Shown in pieces: positions 61,126-64,000 of a DNA stretch of 64,000 bases; the stretch's first letter is position 1, and each line of letters starts with the position of its first letter. Source of the DNA: an uncultured Bacteroidota bacterium (GTDB taxonomy: Bacteria; Bacteroidota; Bacteroidia; Bacteroidales; P3); NCBI GenBank assembly GCA_902777005.1, contig CACYSB010000012.1, forward strand, positions 1-64,000, given 5' to 3'. The translations under genes and the position numbers were made by a program. The notes beneath the pieces were generated by a model, which did no database searches, had not been told where the DNA came from, and worked only from the letters and a program-made list of their open reading frames with translations.

Positions 61126-63878
61126 AACTTAAGATATTTCGCAGTATATGACTCCTTGCATTTGAGCAGTTTCTCCGGTGTACCGGCGAAGACCACACGG
61201 CCGCCGGCGTCGCCGCCCTCGGGGCCGAGGTCTATCACCCAGTCGGCACATTTGATGATGTCGTGGTGGTGCTCTATCACCAATATGCTGTGGCCGCGCT
61301 CTATGAGGCTGTCGAAGGCGGCCAGCAGCTTGCGTATGTCGTGGAAATGCAGACCTGTGGAAGGCTCGTCGAAGATGAAGAGCATGGGCTTGTCGTCGGC
61401 CTCGCCCTTGACGAGATATGAAGCCAGCTTGATACGCTGTGCCTCGCCGCCGCTGAGAGAGCTGGAGGATTGGCCCAGCTTCAGGTAGCCGAGGCCTACA
61501 TCCTGGAGTGGCTTGAGGCGGTTGTAGATGCCCTTGGTCTCAGGGGCGCTAAAGAAGTCTATTGCCTGGTCGACGGTCATCTCCAGCACATCGCTTATGG
61601 TCTTGTCCTTGTAGAGCACCTCCAGCGCCTCGTCCTTGTAGCGGGAGCCGTGGCACTCTTCGCAGAGCAGGTGTATGTCGCTCATGAACTGCATGCTCAC
61701 AGTGACGTAGCCCTCGCCCTCGCAGGCGTCGCAGCGGCCACCCTCCACGTTGAAAGAGAAGAAGCCGCTCTTGTAGCCACGAGCCTTAGCCAGCGGCTGT
61801 GCGGCATATAGTGCACGCACCTCGTCGAAGACCTTCATGTAGGTAGCAGGATTGCTGCGGGACGAGCGCCCTATGGGGTTCTGGTCGACAAGTTCCACAG
61901 CCGAGACACGGTTCACGTCGCCGTCGAGCTCCACACAAGAGCCCACATAGTCACTGTTTCCCTCCATACGGCGCTGCATGACATCGTATAGTACCCGGCG
62001 TATCAGGGTGCTCTTGCCGCTGCCGCTGACGCCGGTGACCACGGTGAACACACCGAGGGGTATGTCGACGTCGATATGCTTTAGATTGTTGGCGTAGGCG
62101 CCGTGTATGCTTATGCGGTCGCGCCATTTGCGCCGTTCTTTGGGCACAGGTATCACCTCGCGGCCAAGCAGATAGTCAGCAGTGAGCGAGTTCTTGGCCT
62201 TATCGAGGCCCGACGGCTCACCGGAATAGACCACTTCGCCCCCCAGACGGCCTGCTCCGGGTCCTATATCAATGAGGTAGTCGGCAGCGCGTATGATGTC
62301 TTCGTCGTGTTCCACCACCACCACGGTGTTGCCGAGGTCGCGCAGCTGCTTGAGGACACCTATCAGACGCTCGGTGTCGCGGCTGTGCAGGCCTATAGAA
62401 GGTTCGTCGAGAATATACATAGAGCCCACCAGCGACGAACCAAGCGAGGTGGCCAGATTGATGCGCTGGCTCTCACCGCCGCTGAGGCTACGGCTCTCGC
62501 GCCCGAGGGTGAGGTAGCCGAGGCCCACGTCGAGCAGGTAGCCCACACGGTTTCGCAGCTCGGTGCGCAGACGCTCAGTGGCCTTGAGTTCAGTATCGTT
62601 AAACTGACTGTCGAGGCTCTCCACCCATTCCGCCACCTGTGTGACAGGCATGGCCACCACCTCGCTGATGCTCTTGCCGCCCACTTTCACGTAGTCGGCG
62701 TCCTTGCGCAGACGGCGTCCCCTGCATTCGGGGCATACGGTGCGGCCGCGGTAGCGCGACAACATCACGCGGTATTGTATCTTGTATGCCTGGCTCTCCA
62801 CCCAACGGAAGAAGCCGTCGATGCCATCCCACGTGCCGTCGCCGTGCCACAGGATATCTTTCTGTTCCTCGGTGAGCTCGTAGTAAGGCCTATGTATGGG
62901 GAAGTCTATCACCGCAGCATGGCGTATAAACTCGCGCTTCACGTCTTGCATCTTGTCTCCATTCCAGCACACTATGGCGTTGTCATATATACTGCGGCTC
63001 TTGTTTGGCACCACAAGGTTCTCGTCGATACCTATCACGCTACCGTATCCCTGGCATACAGGACAGGCCCCGTAAGGATTGTTGAATGAGAAGAAATTGG
63101 GGTTGGGCTTCTCAAAGGTTATGCCGTCGGCCTCAAAGCGGTTGGAGAACACCACTGCCTCGCCGCCGTCGGGCTGTACCACACACTCTCCCCTACCCTC
63201 GAAGAAAGCGCTCTGCACGCTCTCGGCGACACGCGCCGCCTGGCCGTCGTCGTCGCGGCGTATCTCCAGGCGGTCTATAACCAGCCGTACGTCATCCTCA
63301 AGCTTCACCGTATCCAAGTCTTCGATACGCACCACTGTGCCCTTGACCATCACGCGCTGATAGCCCTCTTGGTGTAATATCTTTATCTGGCTCTCCAGAG
63401 GCCGTTCCTTAGAGTCGGCGAGGGGTGCCAATATCATCACACGCGTTCCTTCGGGAATGGCAGAGATATAATCCACCACATCACTCACAGTGTGGCGCTT
63501 CACCTCCACGCCGCTAATAGGCGAGAAAGTACGTCCAACGCGGGCGTACATGAGCTTTAGGTACTCGTAAATCTCGGTCTGCGTGCCCACCGTCGAACGG
63601 GGATTGCCGGTGTTCACCTTCTGCTCTATGGCCACTGCCGGCGCCAGCCCGTGGATATAGTCCACATCGGGCTTCGTCATGCGACCAAGGAACTGGCGGG
63701 CGTAGGAGCTCATGCTCTCCACATAGCGGCGCTGTCCCTCGGCGAAAAGGGTGTCAAAAGCCAGCGATGACTTGCCGCTACCGCTCAAGCCAGTGACCAC
63801 CACCAGCTTGCCCTGCGGCAACGTCACGTCGATGTTCTTAAGGTTGTTGGCCCTTGCGCCCTTAATTACAATATCCAT
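61122..63878 (-). CDS. uvrA: Excinuclease ABC subunit UvrA
   Basis: 918 residues. DNA-damage recognition ATPase of nucleotide excision repair. Two ABC modules: Walker [21 protein letters not shown] (about residue 30) and [20 protein letters not shown] (about residue 620), signatures LSGGESQRI and LSGGEAQRI. The expected zinc modules are seen as CPVCQGYG..., CPECRGRRL and [10 protein letters not shown]...CEECHGSRY. It ends [23 protein letters not shown] 63878 is preferred; a GTG one codon upstream also fits and lies in a heptamer repeat. Confidence 0.95.
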   Translation of the reverse strand: MDIVIKGARANNLKNIDVTLPQGKLVVVTGLSGSGKSSLAFDTLFAEGQRRYVESMSSYARQFLGRMTKPDVDYIHGLAPAVAIEQKVNTGNPRSTVGTQTEIYEYLKLMYARVGRTFSPISGVEVKRHTVSDVVDYISAIPEGTRVMILAPLADSKERPLESQIKILHQEGYQRVMVKGTVVRIEDLDTVKLEDDVRLVIDRLEIRRDDDGQAARVAESVQSAFFEGRGECVVQPDGGEAVVFSNRFEADGITFEKPNPNFFSFNNPYGACPVCQGYGSVIGIDENLVVPNKSRSIYDNAIVCWNGDKMQDVKREFIRHAAVIDFPIHRPYYELTEEQKDILWHGDGTWDGIDGFFRWVESQAYKIQYRVMLSRYRGRTVCPECRGRRLRKDADYVKVGGKSISEVVAMPVTQVAEWVESLDSQFNDTELKATERLRTELRNRVGYLLDVGLGYLTLGRESRSLSGGESQRINLATSLGSSLVGSMYILDEPSIGLHSRDTERLIGVLKQLRDLGNTVVVVEHDEDIIRAADYLIDIGPGAGRLGGEVVYSGEPSGLDKAKNSLTADYLLGREVIPVPKERRKWRDRISIHGAYANNLKHIDVDIPLGVFTVVTGVSGSGKSTLIRRVLYDVMQRRMEGNSDYVGSCVELDGDVNRVSAVELVDQNPIGRSSRSNPATYMKVFDEVRALYAAQPLAKARGYKSGFFSFNVEGGRCDACEGEGYVTVSMQFMSDIHLLCEECHGSRYKDEALEVLYKDKTISDVLEMTVDQAIDFFSAPETKGIYNRLKPLQDVGLGYLKLGQSSSSLSGGEAQRIKLASYLVKGEADDKPMLFIFDEPSTGLHFHDIRKLLAAFDSLIERGHSILVIEHHHDIIKCADWVIDLGPEGGDAGGRVVFAGTPEKLLKCKESYTAKYLKL

Positions 63879-63895
63879 CACTAATCACCAATCAC
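63875..63895. repeat. Heptamer repeat CAATCAC at uvrA start
   Basis: CCATCAC, TAATCAC, CAATCAC: three 7-bp units spanning the uvrA start codon, the intergenic gap and the stop of the upstream gene. Confidence 0.6.
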
Positions 63896-64000
63896 AATGC
63901 CTTCAGCTCAACAATGCGCGAACGGCTACCGTCCTGGGTGAAGAGTGCCATCTTGCCGTCGGCACGCAGCACTCCGCGCACCAAGCCGTGGGGCGTCTTC
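63892..64000 (-). CDS. 3' end of a gene running in from the right edge
   Basis: An open minus-strand frame enters from the right edge and stops at 63892-63894. The readable C-terminus is [20 protein letters not shown] followed by a Thr-Gln-Asp-Gly stretch and ends in IVELKAL. Too short to name. It is 13 bp upstream of uvrA and probably in the same transcript. Confidence 0.55.
   Translation of the reverse strand, partial: KTPHGLVRGVLRADGKMALFTQDGSRSRIVELKAL

Overview
The window is chromosomal DNA of a Bacteroidota bacterium, almost certainly of the order Bacteroidales. The evidence is: promoters of the TTTG-N19-TAnnTTTG type; type IX secretion parts (a PorP/SprF protein, a GldK/GldJ-type lipoprotein, a secreted protein with a C-terminal sorting domain); the bifunctional MurF-like/alanine racemase fusion; DUF6029, Omp28-like, DUF2851 and OstA-like proteins; and a GH92/ROK/GH29 glycan set. 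Genes are tightly packed, many joined by ATGA stop/start overlaps. No insertion sequence, phage, CRISPR array or rRNA was seen. One tRNA (Pro, anticodon GGG) is present. Genus cannot be fixed from sequence alone.

Layout. 0.2-5.5 kb (+): tamB and a phosphodiester glycosidase. 9.8-5.5 kb (-): outer-membrane protein, ROK kinase, GH92 mannosidase, small lipoprotein. 10.2-17.7 kb (+): DUF6029 protein, Omp28-like lipoprotein, MATE transporter, patatin/barrel protein, GNAT-HD fusion, DUF456 protein. 20.7-17.7 kb (-): alkaline phosphatase, AtoE-type transporter, adenine phosphoribosyltransferase. 21.2-28.8 kb (+): hemerythrin-like/LuxR regulator, NapH-NapG-like fusion, YitT, Tat-exported Fe-S aldo/keto reductase, tatA, tatC, lipoprotein, murF, then tRNA-Pro. 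42.5-28.8 kb (-): porP, gldK/J, OstA-like, grpE, dnaJ, DUF2851, murF-alr, lon, PD40/OmpA-like protein. 42.9-46.5 kb (+): membrane protein, GH29 fucosidase, M23 peptidase. 48.3-46.5 kb (-): ornithine aminotransferase, DUF975. 48.6-50.3 kb (+): fused oligopeptide-type ABC ATPase. 64-50.3 kb (-): end of an unknown gene, uvrA, membrane protein, mnmE, thioredoxin-like protein, M3 peptidase, then a separate unit of a 65-aa protein, a repeat lipoprotein and a type IX cargo protein.

The most unusual signal is not a gene. Six intergenic arrays (9-17 units each) are built of 11-bp units with a CG dinucleotide at positions 4-5 of nearly every unit. One lies in each of the four divergent promoter regions of the window, one upstream of tamB and one upstream of the 65-aa protein's promoter. 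None lies in any of the five convergent junctions. Other short-period sequences are scattered through the window: heptamer arrays, three of them in frame inside mnmE; a nonamer array in a signal peptide and in a leader; and near-identical palindromes in frame inside two unrelated transporter genes, each encoding Phe-His-Glu-Thr. The most coherent protein system is the 21.2-26.8 kb operon. It appears to combine a redox or nitrosative-stress regulator, a membrane-crossing ferredoxin chain, a Tat-exported reductase and the Tat translocase itself.
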